DNA of 64,000 nucleotides from assembly GCF_963082655.1 (NCBI RefSeq), contig NC_081552.1, forward strand, positions 95,619,922 to 95,683,921. Direction: 5' to 3'. The position numbers and the translations under genes were made by a program. The DNA is from Stomoxys calcitrans (taxonomy: Eukaryota; Arthropoda; Insecta; Diptera; Muscidae). Position 1 is the first letter of the stretch. The number at the start of each line of letters is the position of its first letter. This document shows, piece by piece, positions 12,600-22,151 of the stretch. The notes beneath the pieces are model-generated. The model saw only the letters and a list, made by a program, of their open reading frames with translations. It searched no databases and was not told where the DNA came from.

Positions 12600-12831
12600 T
12601 TTATTTTCTCGTTCGTTTACTGCCTCTGCTCTCGAGTTATTCCGTCACTCTCTCTACTATACACTCACAACAATTTAATTAATTTTGCACCGCGGAGGTT
12701 TGAACTCATGATCTCATGTTTGGTTGTCTTGCACGCATCATCCAGCCTACCGATATCACTTTGTTGATGATGAAATAATTCAATAAGCATTTGCACAGAG
12801 TAATAGGTGTCTTAATAAAATTCATTTATAA
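12600..12831 (+). repeat. Repeat family F copy, directly upstream of a B 5' end
   Basis: Shared with 45330-45601, and partly with 54170-54300. Landmarks: TTCGTTTACTGCCTCTGCTC, CACTCTCTCTACTAT, GTTTGGTTGTCTTGCACGCATC, TAATAGGTGTCTTAATAAAATTC. In the two longer copies a family B element begins at the same place after the TAAT(A)GTGTCT landmark. Confidence 0.65.
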
Positions 12832-12932
12832 GCAAGTAAAAGCGTGCTAAGTTCGGCCGGGCCGAGTCTTATATACCCTCCACCATGGATCGCATTTGTC
12901 GAGTTCTTTTCCCGGCATCTCATCTTAGGCAA
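12832..12932 (+). repeat. Family B 5' end, about 100 bp only
   Basis: GCAAGTAAAAGCGTGCTAAG, the palindrome (here GGGCCGAGTC), TATATACCCTCCACCATGG and CATCTTAGGCAAA, then cut off by the start of a family A 5' end. The missing B body does not resume afterwards. Confidence 0.8.
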
Positions 12933-13314
12933 AACAAGTAAAAAGGCGTTAAGTTCGGCCGGGCCGAACTTTGAATACCCACCACCTCGGGTATACATGT
13001 AAAACACCTTTCGTCAAAATCCGGTGAAAAATGCATACCTTATGCCCCATAGCAGCTATATCGAAATATGTTCCGATTAGGACCAAATACTAATAAGTAC
13101 AAGTAATTGTTCAATTGTGTATAACAAAATATTGGTCTTTTAAGTAGCTATATCTAAAAATAAACCGATTTGAACCATGTACTACACGGATGTCAAAATG
13201 CTTAGCATAAGTCACTGTGTAAAATTTAAGTGAAATCGGATTATAAATGCGACTTTATGGGACCAAGACTATAAATCGGGATATCGGTCTATATGGCAGA
13301 TCTCGATCAAATTT
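12933..13314 (+). repeat. Family A 5' fragment
   Basis: It begins AACAAGTAAAAAGGCGTTAA with the palindrome and ACCCACCACCTCGGGTATA, then about two A units, and stops where a new B element starts at 13315. The result is a chain of 5' ends, B-A-B, all in one orientation. Confidence 0.8.
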
Positions 13315-14271
13315 AACAAGTAAAAGCATGCTTAGTTCGGCCGGGCCGAATCTTACATACCCTCTACCATGGATCGCATTTGCCGAGTTCTTCTCCCGGC
13401 ATCTCTTCTTAGGCAAAAAAGGATAAAAGAAAATATTTGCTCTGTTATTATTATATTATTACATGTTGGAGACCTGTGTAAAATGTCAGCCAATTCGAAT
13501 AAGAATTGCGCCCTTTGGGGACGCAAGAAGTAAAATAGAGAGATCGGGCTATAGACCGATTCAGATCATAATAAACACGTATGTTGATGGTCATGAGAAG
13601 ATAAGTAGTACATAATTTCAGACAAATCGGATAATAATTGCGATATCTAGAAGCTCAAGAAGTCAAGATCCCAGATCGGTTTATATGTCAGCTATATCAG
13701 GTTATGAACCGATTTGAATCATACTTGGCACAGTTGTTGGATATCATAACAAAACACGTCGTGCAAAATTTCATTCCAATCGGATAAGCATTGCGCACTC
13801 TAGAGACTCAAGAAGTCAAGACCCAAGATCGGTTTATATGGCAGCTATATTAGGTTATCGGTCGATTTGAACCATACTTGGAACAGTTGTTGGATATCAT
13901 AATAAAACACGTCGTGCAAAATTTCATTTCAATTGGATAAGAATTGCGCACTCTAGAGGCTCAAGAAGTCAAGACCCAAGATCGGTTTATATGGCAGCTA
14001 TATTAGGTTATGAACCGATTTGAACCATACTTGGCACAGTTATTGGATATCATAACAAAACACGTCGTGCCAAAATTAATTCAAATCGAATAAGAATTGC
14101 GCCCTCTAGAGGCTTAAGAAGTCAAGACCCAAGATCGGCTTATATGGCAGCTATATCAAAACAAGGACCGATATGGCCCATTTACAATACCAACCGACCT
14201 ACACTAATGAGAAGTATTTGTGCAAAATTTCAAGCGGCTAACTTTACTCCTTCGGAAGTTAGCGTGCTTTC

Positions 14272-14303
<32 letters not shown>

Positions 14304-14443
14304 GACATGGTTAGATCGACATAAAATGTTACGACGATCAAGAATATATATACTTTATGGGGTCTCAGACGAATATTTCGAGTAGTTACAAACAGAATGA
14401 CGAAATTAGTATACCCGCCATCTTATGGTAGAGGGTATAAAAA
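13315..14443 (+). repeat. Family B element, near complete
   Basis: A 5' AACAAGTAAAAGCATGCTTAG with palindrome and CATACCCTCTACCATGG, then GACCTGTGTAAAATGTCAGCC, several units with GATCGGTTTATATGGCAGC, a (GACG)n tract at about 14277-14306, the ATACTTTATGGGGTCTCAGA block, and a terminal GGTAGAGGGTATAAAAA. No coding capacity. Confidence 0.85.
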
Positions 14444-14460
14444 TAGTATGAAGTGCATAT

Positions 14461-16137
14461 TTTTATACCCACCACCGAAGGATGGGGGTATATCCATTTT
14501 GTCATTCCGTTTGCAACACATCGAAATATCCATTTCCGACCCTATAAAGTATATATATTCTTGATCAGCGTAAAAATCTAAGACGATCTAGACATGTCCG
14601 TCCGTCGGTCCGTCTGTCTGTTGAAATCACGCTATAGTCTTTAAAAATAGAGATATTGAGCTAAAACTTTGTACAGATTCTTTTTTTGTCCATAAGCAGG
14701 TTAAGTTCGACGATGGGCTATATCGGACTATATCTTGATATAGCCCCCATATAGACCGATCCGCCGATTTAGGGTCTTAGGCCCATAAAAGCCACATTTA
14801 TTATCCGATTTTGCTGAAATTTGGGGCAGTAAGTTGTGTTACGTCTTTCGACATCCTTCGTCAATTTGGCTCAGATCGGTCCAGATTTGGATATAGCTGC
14901 CATATAGACCGATCCTCCGATTTATGGTCTAAGGTCCATAAAAGCCACATTTTTTATCCGATTTTGCTGAAATTTGGGACAGTGAGTTGTGTAAGGCCCA
15001 TCGACATTCACCGTTAATTTGGCTCAGATCGGTCCAGATTTGGATATAGCTGCCATATAGACCGATCCTCCGATTTATGGTGCTAGTCCCATAAAAGGCA
15101 CATTTATTGTCCGATTTTGCTGAAATTTGGGACAGTGAGTTGTGTTAGGCCCTTCGACATCTTTCTTCAATTTGGTCCAGATCGGTTCAGATTTGGATAT
15201 AACTGTCATATAGACTGATTTCTTGATTTATGGTTTTGGGCCCATAAAATGCTCATTTATTGTCCGATGACGCCGAAATTTGGGACAGTGAGTTATGTTA
15301 AGCCCCTTGACATACTTCTGCAATATCGCACAGATCGGTCCAGATTTAGATATAGCTGCCATATAGACCGATATCTAGGTTTTAGGTTTTGGGGCCGTAA
15401 AAGACTCATTTATTGTCCGATGTCGCTGAAATTTAAGACAGTGAGTATGGTTAGGTTCATCGACGTCCTTCCTTAATTTTGCCCAGATCGGTCCAGATTT
15501 GAATATAGCTGCCATATAGACCGATCTCTCGACTCAAGGTTTTGGGTCCATAAAAGCGACATTAATTGTGCGATTTCGCTGAAATTTGGGACAGTGCTTT
15601 GTGTTAGGCTCTTCCACATTTTTATGCAACTTAGCTCAAATCGGTCCCGATTTGGATATAGCTGTCATGTAGACCGATATCTCGATTTAATCGGTCTATA
15701 GCCCGATACAGCTCCCATATAAATCGATCTCTCTATTTTACTTCTTGAGCCCCCAAAGGGCGCAATTCTTATTCGAATTGGCTGACATTTTAGACAGGTC
15801 TCCAACATGTAATAATATAATAATAGCAGAGCAAATCTTTTCTTTTATCCTTTTTTGCCTAAGAAGAGATGCCGGGAGAAGAACTTGGCAAATGCGATCC
15901 ATGGTGGAGGGTATGTAAAATTCGGCCCGGCCGAACTTAGCACGCTTTTACTTGTTAGATATAGCTAATGTACTTATTAGTATTTGGTCCAAATCGGAAC
16001 ATATTTGGATATAACTGATATGGGACATAAGCTATAAAATTTTCACCGAATTTTGATGAAAGGTGGTTTACATATATACCCGAGGTGGTGGGTATCCAAA
16101 GTTCGGCCCGACCGAACTTAACTCCTTTTTACTTGTT
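14461..16137 (-). repeat. Family A element, minus strand, broken by a family B piece
   Basis: It starts on the plus strand with TTTTATACCCACCACCGAAGG and ends with the complement of the 5' end (CCTTTTTACTTGTT). Unit landmark GCCACAT falls at 14791 and 14944 (15097 as GGCACAT), again 153 bp apart. A family B 5' fragment sits at 15689-15957, and A resumes with AGATATAGCTAATG; roughly 200 bp of A present in other copies is missing at the break. The 5' palindrome reads GGCCCGACCGAA, one change from perfect. Confidence 0.8.
15689..15957 (-). repeat. Family B 5' fragment embedded in family A
   Basis: Runs from TCGGTCTATAGCCCGATACA through GACAGGTCTCCAAC to CACGCTTTTACTTGTT, the complement of the first 270 bp or so of B. 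It replaces part of the host A element rather than simply splitting it. Confidence 0.75.
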
Positions 16138-16139
16138 AA

Positions 16140-16560
16140 ACCTAATTTTCTAAAATAAGTTCAAAGAAATCAAAAACATGTTTTGACCAGCCGGGGGCTT
16201 CTAACCTGGATTTGCTAATCATGAATGGCATGGGAGTCTGATGTGCTACGTGTTAGTACGCGTAATTTATCAACTAACATAACAAAAGAATTTGTTGAAA
16301 ATCCTCAAAATTTCAACTATTTTACATCAAGTCTCTACCAACCTACTGCAACAATTACACCGGTATTCACAAAACTTAATGTATATTTTAAATAGGTTTA
16401 TTTGACAGATTTCCTTTATAGAACTGTCAAATAAACCTATTTAAGATCAACATTAGATTTTGTGAATAAAGCCGTTGATGTATTATTTCGTTGACAATTA
16501 ACTGTTTCACATAAAAATTTGGTAGTTGGTTCTTTCTTAAAGTAATTTATTTCTGTGTGT
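16140..16560 (+). repeat. Repeat family E copy carrying a MITE
   Basis: TTTTGACCAGCCGGGGGCTT, then AAGAATTTGTTG, CATCAAGTCTCTACCAACC, and after the MITE GACAATTAACTGTTTCACAT and TTTGGTAGTTGGTTCTTTC. The copy at 55610-55795 has the same flanks without the MITE and serves as an empty site. Confidence 0.65.
16360..16474. mobile_element. Palindromic MITE, about 115 bp
   Basis: CCGGTATTCACAAAACTTAA at the left pairs with TTTTGTGAATAAAGCCG at the right, and inside AATAGGTTTATTTGACAG pairs with CTGTCAAATAAACCTATT. Nearly the whole element folds into one hairpin with a short loop near 16417. A second copy lies at 53692-53794. No coding capacity. Confidence 0.8.
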
Positions 16561-16599
16561 GAGACTAAATGCGATGTAAGAATGAAAAGAGGATAGGAG

Positions 16600-16848
16600 T
16601 AGGTCACATCATAGCGGCATAAAAGATGCGACGGCACGAAAACTGGAAGGAATGGTTTCCCATCAGATACCTGACACGACACTTGAGGTCGAGTGCGAGG
16701 CGCCAGTGCCACAGTCTTGGATGGAGGGAACTCTGGTATTGCTATTTGGCCATTATCAGTGTGGCGGTCGTGGATTTGATTACCGCTAGAGGCCTGGTCT
16801 GTCGCTACTCTGGTATCACAATGGACTTAAATAGTCTAAGCCAGTCTT
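16600..16848 (+). other. Possible LINE 3' end
   Basis: CTGGTATCACAATGGACTTAAATAGTCTAAG near 16810 resembles the 3' UTR of the LINE at 11570-11600 (GTGGTATCACAATGG...GTCTAAG). Upstream, a 79-codon frame (16626-16865) shows no motif. Treat as a weak candidate. Confidence 0.3.
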
Positions 16849-17236
16849 TTATACTCCCACCATAAGATGATGGGTAAGTCGATCTAACCATGTCCGTCTG
16901 TATGTCTGTCGAAAGCAAGCTAATTTTCGAAGGAGTAAAGCTAGGCGCGATTGAAATTTTGCACAAATACTTCCTAAATGGCCCATATGGGTCAATATTT
17001 AGATATAGCTCCCATATAAACCTATCTCCCGATTTTACTTCATTAGCCTCTGGAAATTTGGTTGAAATTTTGTAAAATGGGATCTACTATTGTCTTGGCC
17101 CGGATCGGTTTATAAACTGACATAGATCCAATAGCATTGCAATATTCATTATCCATTGTTTGCCTATAAAGAGATATCGGGCAAAGAACTTGACAAATAC
17201 GATCGGCCCGGCCAATCTTAGCATGATTTCACTTGT
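16849..17236 (-). repeat. Family B element, minus strand, internally deleted
   Basis: Tail complement TTTTATACTCCCACCATAAG, a short GTCCGTCTGTATGTCTGTCG tract, two unit remnants, then ATCGGCCCGGCCAATCTTAG and CACTTGTT at the 5' end. The palindrome is degenerate here. Confidence 0.7.
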
Positions 17237-17330
17237 TTAAAAAAAAAAATTGACTGTAACTTTAATCTAACCTAGATCAGAGATAACGAACAACTTTATT
17301 TTTCTGTACTAAATTGTTAGATTATGTAGG

Positions 17331-18215
17331 GTTTAAGTGACAGCTGCCTTAAGGTTCACTTAGACGTTTTCGTCCATTGTAATACCACCGGATCAGGAGA
17401 AGGAAGATGCATTCTAGTTCCTACCGTTGAACCATCTATATCGCTTTAAAAAGCCTTACAACTTGCGAATGCTCCGCTAAATCAGAAAAGTTTTCAAATA
17501 ATTGAGAACCTAAAGTGGAATTACTTCTGACTACCAGAACACACAGTAAATGTTCTATAGTCTCTTCTTCCTCGACTTCCTCACAGTTTCGGCAAAAGAT
17601 GTTACTGGTAACCTTCAGTCTGTCAGCATGTTTTCCGATCAGACAGTGACCTGTCATATCGGACACAATGACTGAAACGTCCGTTCTAGCCAGCGACAGA
17701 CTTGACTAGGCCACAGAATATTGGAATGCTCACAACCCCCCTTTGTTATAATCTATCATTCGTTGCACTTCGGGTCTGATCCTGAAGACTTAGTTTAAAT
17801 GTCTCTAGAGGCATACCCAAGACTCCAGTTCCCCTGGAATATGTAAGGTAGTTCCTAGTCTTACAAGCTCTTCAGCTCTACAATTCCTTGGGATATCTCT
17901 GTGGCCCGGCACCTGGGATATTAGGCATTGTATAACACAAGGATAACACAGTGTCTGCAGTCGCCACATGAACAAAGGCGAAGCTACCTTAGCCTCACAT
18001 CAGTAGTCGCAGCAATTTGTTTAGCCACGATATCCAGAGGCATAAGATGTAGCATTAAATTCAGTGCATCAGATGGTGTCGTCTTTAGTGCGTCTGTGAT
18101 GCAAAAACAAACCATCCTTTGGATCCGGCTGAGTATTTAACAGTAGGTGAACTTCTGTAGCGCCGTCCAGCAAACCACAACACCATATAGCGTTATTGAT
18201 CGGTTAACTGCAGTG
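17331..18215 (-). pseudogene. Jockey-type LINE 3' portion with a 440-bp internal deletion
   Basis: On the minus strand it parallels 10400-11640: post-RT region with TGGACGGCGCTACAGAAG, then after a deletion near 17922 the RNase H tail (GTGCCGGGCCACAGAGATAT), and the Cys-rich end with NIFCRNCEEVEEEETIEHLL, where CxxC and H are visible. The 3' UTR includes GGACGAAAACGTCTAAGTGA. About 440 bp equivalent to 10652-11090, including most of RNase H, is missing. Target duplications were not found. Confidence 0.75.
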
Positions 18216-18503
18216 TATACCCATTTATACCCAAATTTTAATACATCCTGCCATCCATATATGTCACCATATTAAATAATAAACGAATCTTGTGTGTTTT
18301 GTCGTTTTCAGGAAGTGAGTAGCTCAGACGTTGTAGTGGTGTTTGCAAAACTGGAAAAGAGTCGAAAAGGCCCATATGCACTTTTAAAAATTAACCGAAC
18401 CTACACAACTTAAAAGTATCAAACAGGGAAGAAGTGGAGTCAAAGTAAGCGAGACGAGACAAGACCACAGTTACCAATCGATTTTCCCGGTGCATTTTTT
18501 GTA

Positions 18504-18720
18504 TTGGGTTGCCCAAAAAGTAATTGCGGATTTTTCATATAGTCGGCGTTGACAAATTTTTTCACAGCTTGTGACTCTGTAATTGCATTCTTTCTTCTGT
18601 CAGATATCAGCTGTTACTTTTAGCTTGCTTTAGAAAAAAAGTGTAAAAAAGGATATTTGATTAAAGTTCATTCTAGTTTTTTTTTTATTAAAAATGCATT
18701 TACTTTCTTTTAAAAAATTA
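18504..18720 (+). mobile_element. Mariner-type MITE, right end missing
   Basis: It starts after a TA at 18502-18503 with TTGGGTTGCCCAAAAAGTAA TTGCGG, which I recognise as a mariner-type terminal repeat. The matching right end would be its complement, but sequence similarity fades after TTACTTTCTTTTAAAAAATT near 18720. Short inverted segments inside (AAAAAGTGTAAAAAAGG) fit a non-autonomous copy. The flanking stretches 18216-18503 and 18721-19019 show no gene. Confidence 0.65.
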
Positions 18721-19019
18721 AAAATAGAAAGACTGGCAAAAAGGATAAAAATTTTAGATGTAATGGATTATAAACTATAAGAACTGGAATACGAGCAATA
18801 ACTAAAGTTTATGTTTTATTGCTTCCTGTTGCTCGGGGTCCTCATGGATTCTGCAGATATGGTTTCTTATATTGTTTAGTTTATCAAAATTTATTATAAT
18901 CAGACCTCTCATGACAGATACGCATATTTAAACATACATGTTCAAGTTTCAATAGGCGATATAATTGTAAAGAGTTCATATTAACCTATGATTAGAGAAT
19001 ACAAAAACAAATATTAATC

Positions 19020-19511
19020 ATTGATCTCGCCCTAACTGGCAAAAAAAAATTGAAAAATTAAAATTCGGCAGAGCCCGGCCAGGATTCGAACCTGGGACCA
19101 CGGAGCAACGGCGAGACCCAATGCCGTTGTCTTAGTGTTCGAAGCCATCAATACAACTTCCAACAGATGCACAAAATCATGTGTGGTACGGAAGAAAGTG
19201 TAATTTACCATAGACAGAATGTCTGCCATTACACAAAAATAAATGCATTGGAAAAAAGTACAGCTAATAAGCAGGGTTGTCGAGCTTGGTTAATGTGGTA
19301 ATTGTATCATAGATGCGTTTTCGCAATTAATACGATTTAAATACAACATACCAACGCTCGGCCCTTGAAGCCATCACACCCAATATGGTTGAAAAGTCTT
19401 CTAACCAAAGACGAAACGCGTCCCATAGTGGTTCGTGTGTGTTGCTACTTTTGGCTTTCCTATTCCATTTGCATCTTCGATCATTCAGCTCGTCTCTAAA
19501 AAGACACAAAC
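19020..19511 (+). repeat. Repeat family G copy
   Basis: Shared with 54417-54750: CGCCCTAACTGGCAAAAAA, AAAGTACAGCTAATAAGCAG, GGTTAATGTGGTAATTGTAT, CTTGAAGCCATCACACC, AGTCTTCTAACCAAAGACG. This copy carries an extra 160 bp at about 19068-19228. A family B element starts right at its end. Confidence 0.7.
19068..19228 (-). mobile_element. SINE-like insertion with a tRNA T-arm
   Basis: On the minus strand CCAGGTTCGAATCCTGG forms a perfect 5-bp T-stem and T-loop and fits a pol III B box. It is absent from the paired copy near 54445, which supports an insertion. The 5' half of a tRNA and a clear A box are not evident, so this may be a tRNA 3'-half element. Confidence 0.5.
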
Positions 19512-20325
19512 AACAAGTAAAAGCGTGCTAAATTCGGCCGGGCCGAATCTTATATACCCTCCACCACGGAACGCATTTTTCGAGTTATTTTCCCGGTATC
19601 TCTTCTTAGGCAAAAAAGGATATAAGAAAAGATTTGCTCTGCTATTAGAGCGATATCAAGATATGGTCCGGTTTGGACCACAATTATATTATTTGTTGGA
19701 GACCTGTGTAAAATGTCAGCCAATTCGAATAAGAATTGCGCCCTTTGGGATTTATATGGGGGCTTTATCGGCCTACAGACCGATTCAGATCATAATAAAC
19801 TCCTGTTGATAGCCATAAGAGGATCCGTCGTACAAAATTTCAGGCAAATCGGATAATAATTGCGAACTCTAGAAGCTTAAGAAGTCAAGATCCCAGATCG
19901 ATTTATATGGCAGCTATATCAGATTATGAACCGATTTGAACCATCCTAGGCACAGTTGTTGGATATCATAACAAAACACTTCGTGCAATAATTCATTCAA
20001 ATCGGATAAGAATTGCGCACTCTAGAGGCTCAAGAAGTCAAGACCCAAGATCGGTTTATATGGGAGCTATATCAAAACATGGACCTATATGGCCCATTTA
20101 CAACACCAACCGACATACACTAATAAGAAGTATTTGTGCGGAAGTTAGCGTGCTTTCGACAGACAGACGGACGGACGGACGGACGAACGGACATGGCTAG
20201 ATCGACATAAAATGTCACGACGATCAAGAATATATATACTTTATGGGGTCTCAGACGAATATTTTGAGTAGTTACAAAGAGAATGACGAAATTAGTTAAC
20301 CCCCTTTCCTATGGTGGAGGGTATT
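19512..20325 (+). repeat. Family B element, left arm of an inverted pair
   Basis: Starts AACAAGTAAAAGCGTGCTAA with palindrome, one to two fewer units than full length, (GACG)n tract at about 20162-20189, and tail ATGGTGGAGGGTATT. It lies tail to tail against the next copy. Confidence 0.8.
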
Positions 20326-21343
20326 GGGACGAAATTTTGCACAACGCGTTTTGCTATGATATCCAATCACTGTGCCAATTATGGTTTAAATCGGTTCATA
20401 GCTGCCATATAAACCGATCTTGGATCTTGACTTCTTGAGCCCCTAGAGTGCGCAATTCTTATGCGATTGGAATGAAATTTTGCACGACGTGTTTTGTTAT
20501 GATATCAAATAAGTGTGCCAAGTATGGTTCAAATGCACGACATGTTTTGTTATGATATCCAACAATTGTGCAAAGTATGGTTCAAATCGGTCCATAACCT
20601 GATATAGCTGTCGTATAAACCGATCTTGGGTCTTGAATTCTTGAGCCTCTAGACGGCGCATTTTTTATCGGATTTGAATGAATTTTTGCACGAAGTATTT
20701 TGTTATGATATCCAACTACTACGCCAAGTATGGTTCAAATCGGACCATAACCTGATATAGCTGTTATATAAACAGATCTGGGGACTTGACTTCTTGAGCC
20801 TCTAGAGGGCGCAATTCCTATCCGATTTGGCTGAAATTTAGCAAGACGTATTTTATTACGACATTCAACAACTGTGTCAAATAAAGTTCAAATCGGTTCA
20901 TAACCTGATATAGCTGCCATATAAACCGATTTGGGATCTTGACTTCTTGAGCCTCTAGAGGTCGCAATTATTATTCGATTTGCCTGAACTTTTGTACGAC
21001 GGATTCTCTCATGACCATCAACATACGTGTTCATTATGGTCTAAATCGGTCTATAGCCCGATACAGCTCCCATATAATCGATCTCTCTATTTTACTTCTT
21101 GAGCCCCTAAAGGTCGCAATTCTTATTCGAATTGGCTGACTATTTGCACAGGTCTCCAACATATAATTTAATTGTGGTCCAAACCGGACAATATCTTGAT
21201 ATCGCTCTAATAGCAGAGCAAATCTTTTCTTATATCCTTTTTTGCCTAAGATGAGATACCGGAAAAAGAACTCGACAAATGCGATCCATGGTGGAGGGTA
21301 TATAAGATTCGGCCCGGCCGAACTTAGCACGCTTTTACTTGTT
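20326..21343 (-). repeat. Family B element, right arm of an inverted pair
   Basis: It begins within a unit (no 3' tail) and ends at 21343 with the complement of the 5' end (CACGCTTTTACTTGTT) and palindrome. Together with 19512-20325 it makes a 1.8-kb inverted structure with B 5' ends outside. Confidence 0.8.
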
Positions 21344-21439
21344 CAAAATATTCCCCCATTAAGGTTTATACATAATTGAGCCAATTATCGAAGCACTTTT
21401 GCCACTCTGATTGAGGTAACTCCAAAACGTGAGATGACA

Positions 21440-21740
21440 TCCAATTTTTTTTTGGCCCAAGGTGAAAGAGCGTGACTTGCATGACATGTGGTTTCAGTAA
21501 GACGGTGCTACACAGCACGCGTAACAATGGGCTTATAGTGAAGCGAGTTCGGCAAACATTTTATTTTACGTTCGGGACCGGCATTGTATCCAGAAATAGT
21601 ACCAGTTTGGTGCGGTTTATGGGCTGGTGGCACCATTGGACTGTACTTCCTCAAAGATGATGCGAAGTAATGTAACTGTGAATGGTTAGCCCCATCGTGA
21701 GATGGCATCCAATTTTTTTTTGGCCCAAGATGAAATGCGT
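21440..21740 (+). pseudogene. Tc1/mariner-type transposase fragments, rearranged
   Basis: DMWFQ*DGATQHA near 21478-21520 matches the second catalytic Asp region (usually DMWFQQDGAT). Further downstream WCGLWAGGTIGLYFLKDDA and NVTVNG (21605-21690) match the segment that normally comes before it, so the order is reversed. CATCCAATTTTTTTTTGGCCC occurs at both 21430 and 21708, hinting at duplication. Related to the element at 24193. Not functional. Confidence 0.55.
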
Positions 21741-22151
21741 CGCATGCACCAAGTTTACTGATGGTATTTCTCTGGCCCTACGCACTATGGGCAAAATGAC
21801 CAATCCAGCCCCGCAAACTCAAATTGTTTAAAATCGGTAAAATTGTACCTCAATCGATCGCAAACATTACACTGATCCTTGAAATCGATTGTACATTTAT
21901 TGATTTGGTCCAGTAGAACAGCTGTAAGCTGTCAAACTCAACATATGTAGCCACGGGTGCATACTAATACAACGAGTTTTTTTATGCATTATCAATGTGC
22001 GTTTGTGTCAACTTAGTGATCAAAACATTGTGTTTTTGATTGAAAGAGTTGTGCATTAATTTGACAAGAAATATTTTAGTGACTTGTGCTTATACATATG
22101 GGGGAAAAATTATATTAAAGTAGCTTATACCACAACTGAAAAAAAAAAAAA
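21741..22151. other. Unassigned DNA
   Basis: No frame, repeat or RNA signature recognised. It ends in an A-rich run immediately before a family B element. Confidence 0.4.

Noticed and set aside
18270..18330. TTTTCAGGAAGTGAG as a splice acceptor of a host exon
   Set aside because: A single acceptor-like site with no open frame or donor to pair with.
19080..19110. Possible true tRNA gene
   Set aside because: Only a T-arm and B box are visible; no acceptor pairing, D-arm or anticodon arm.
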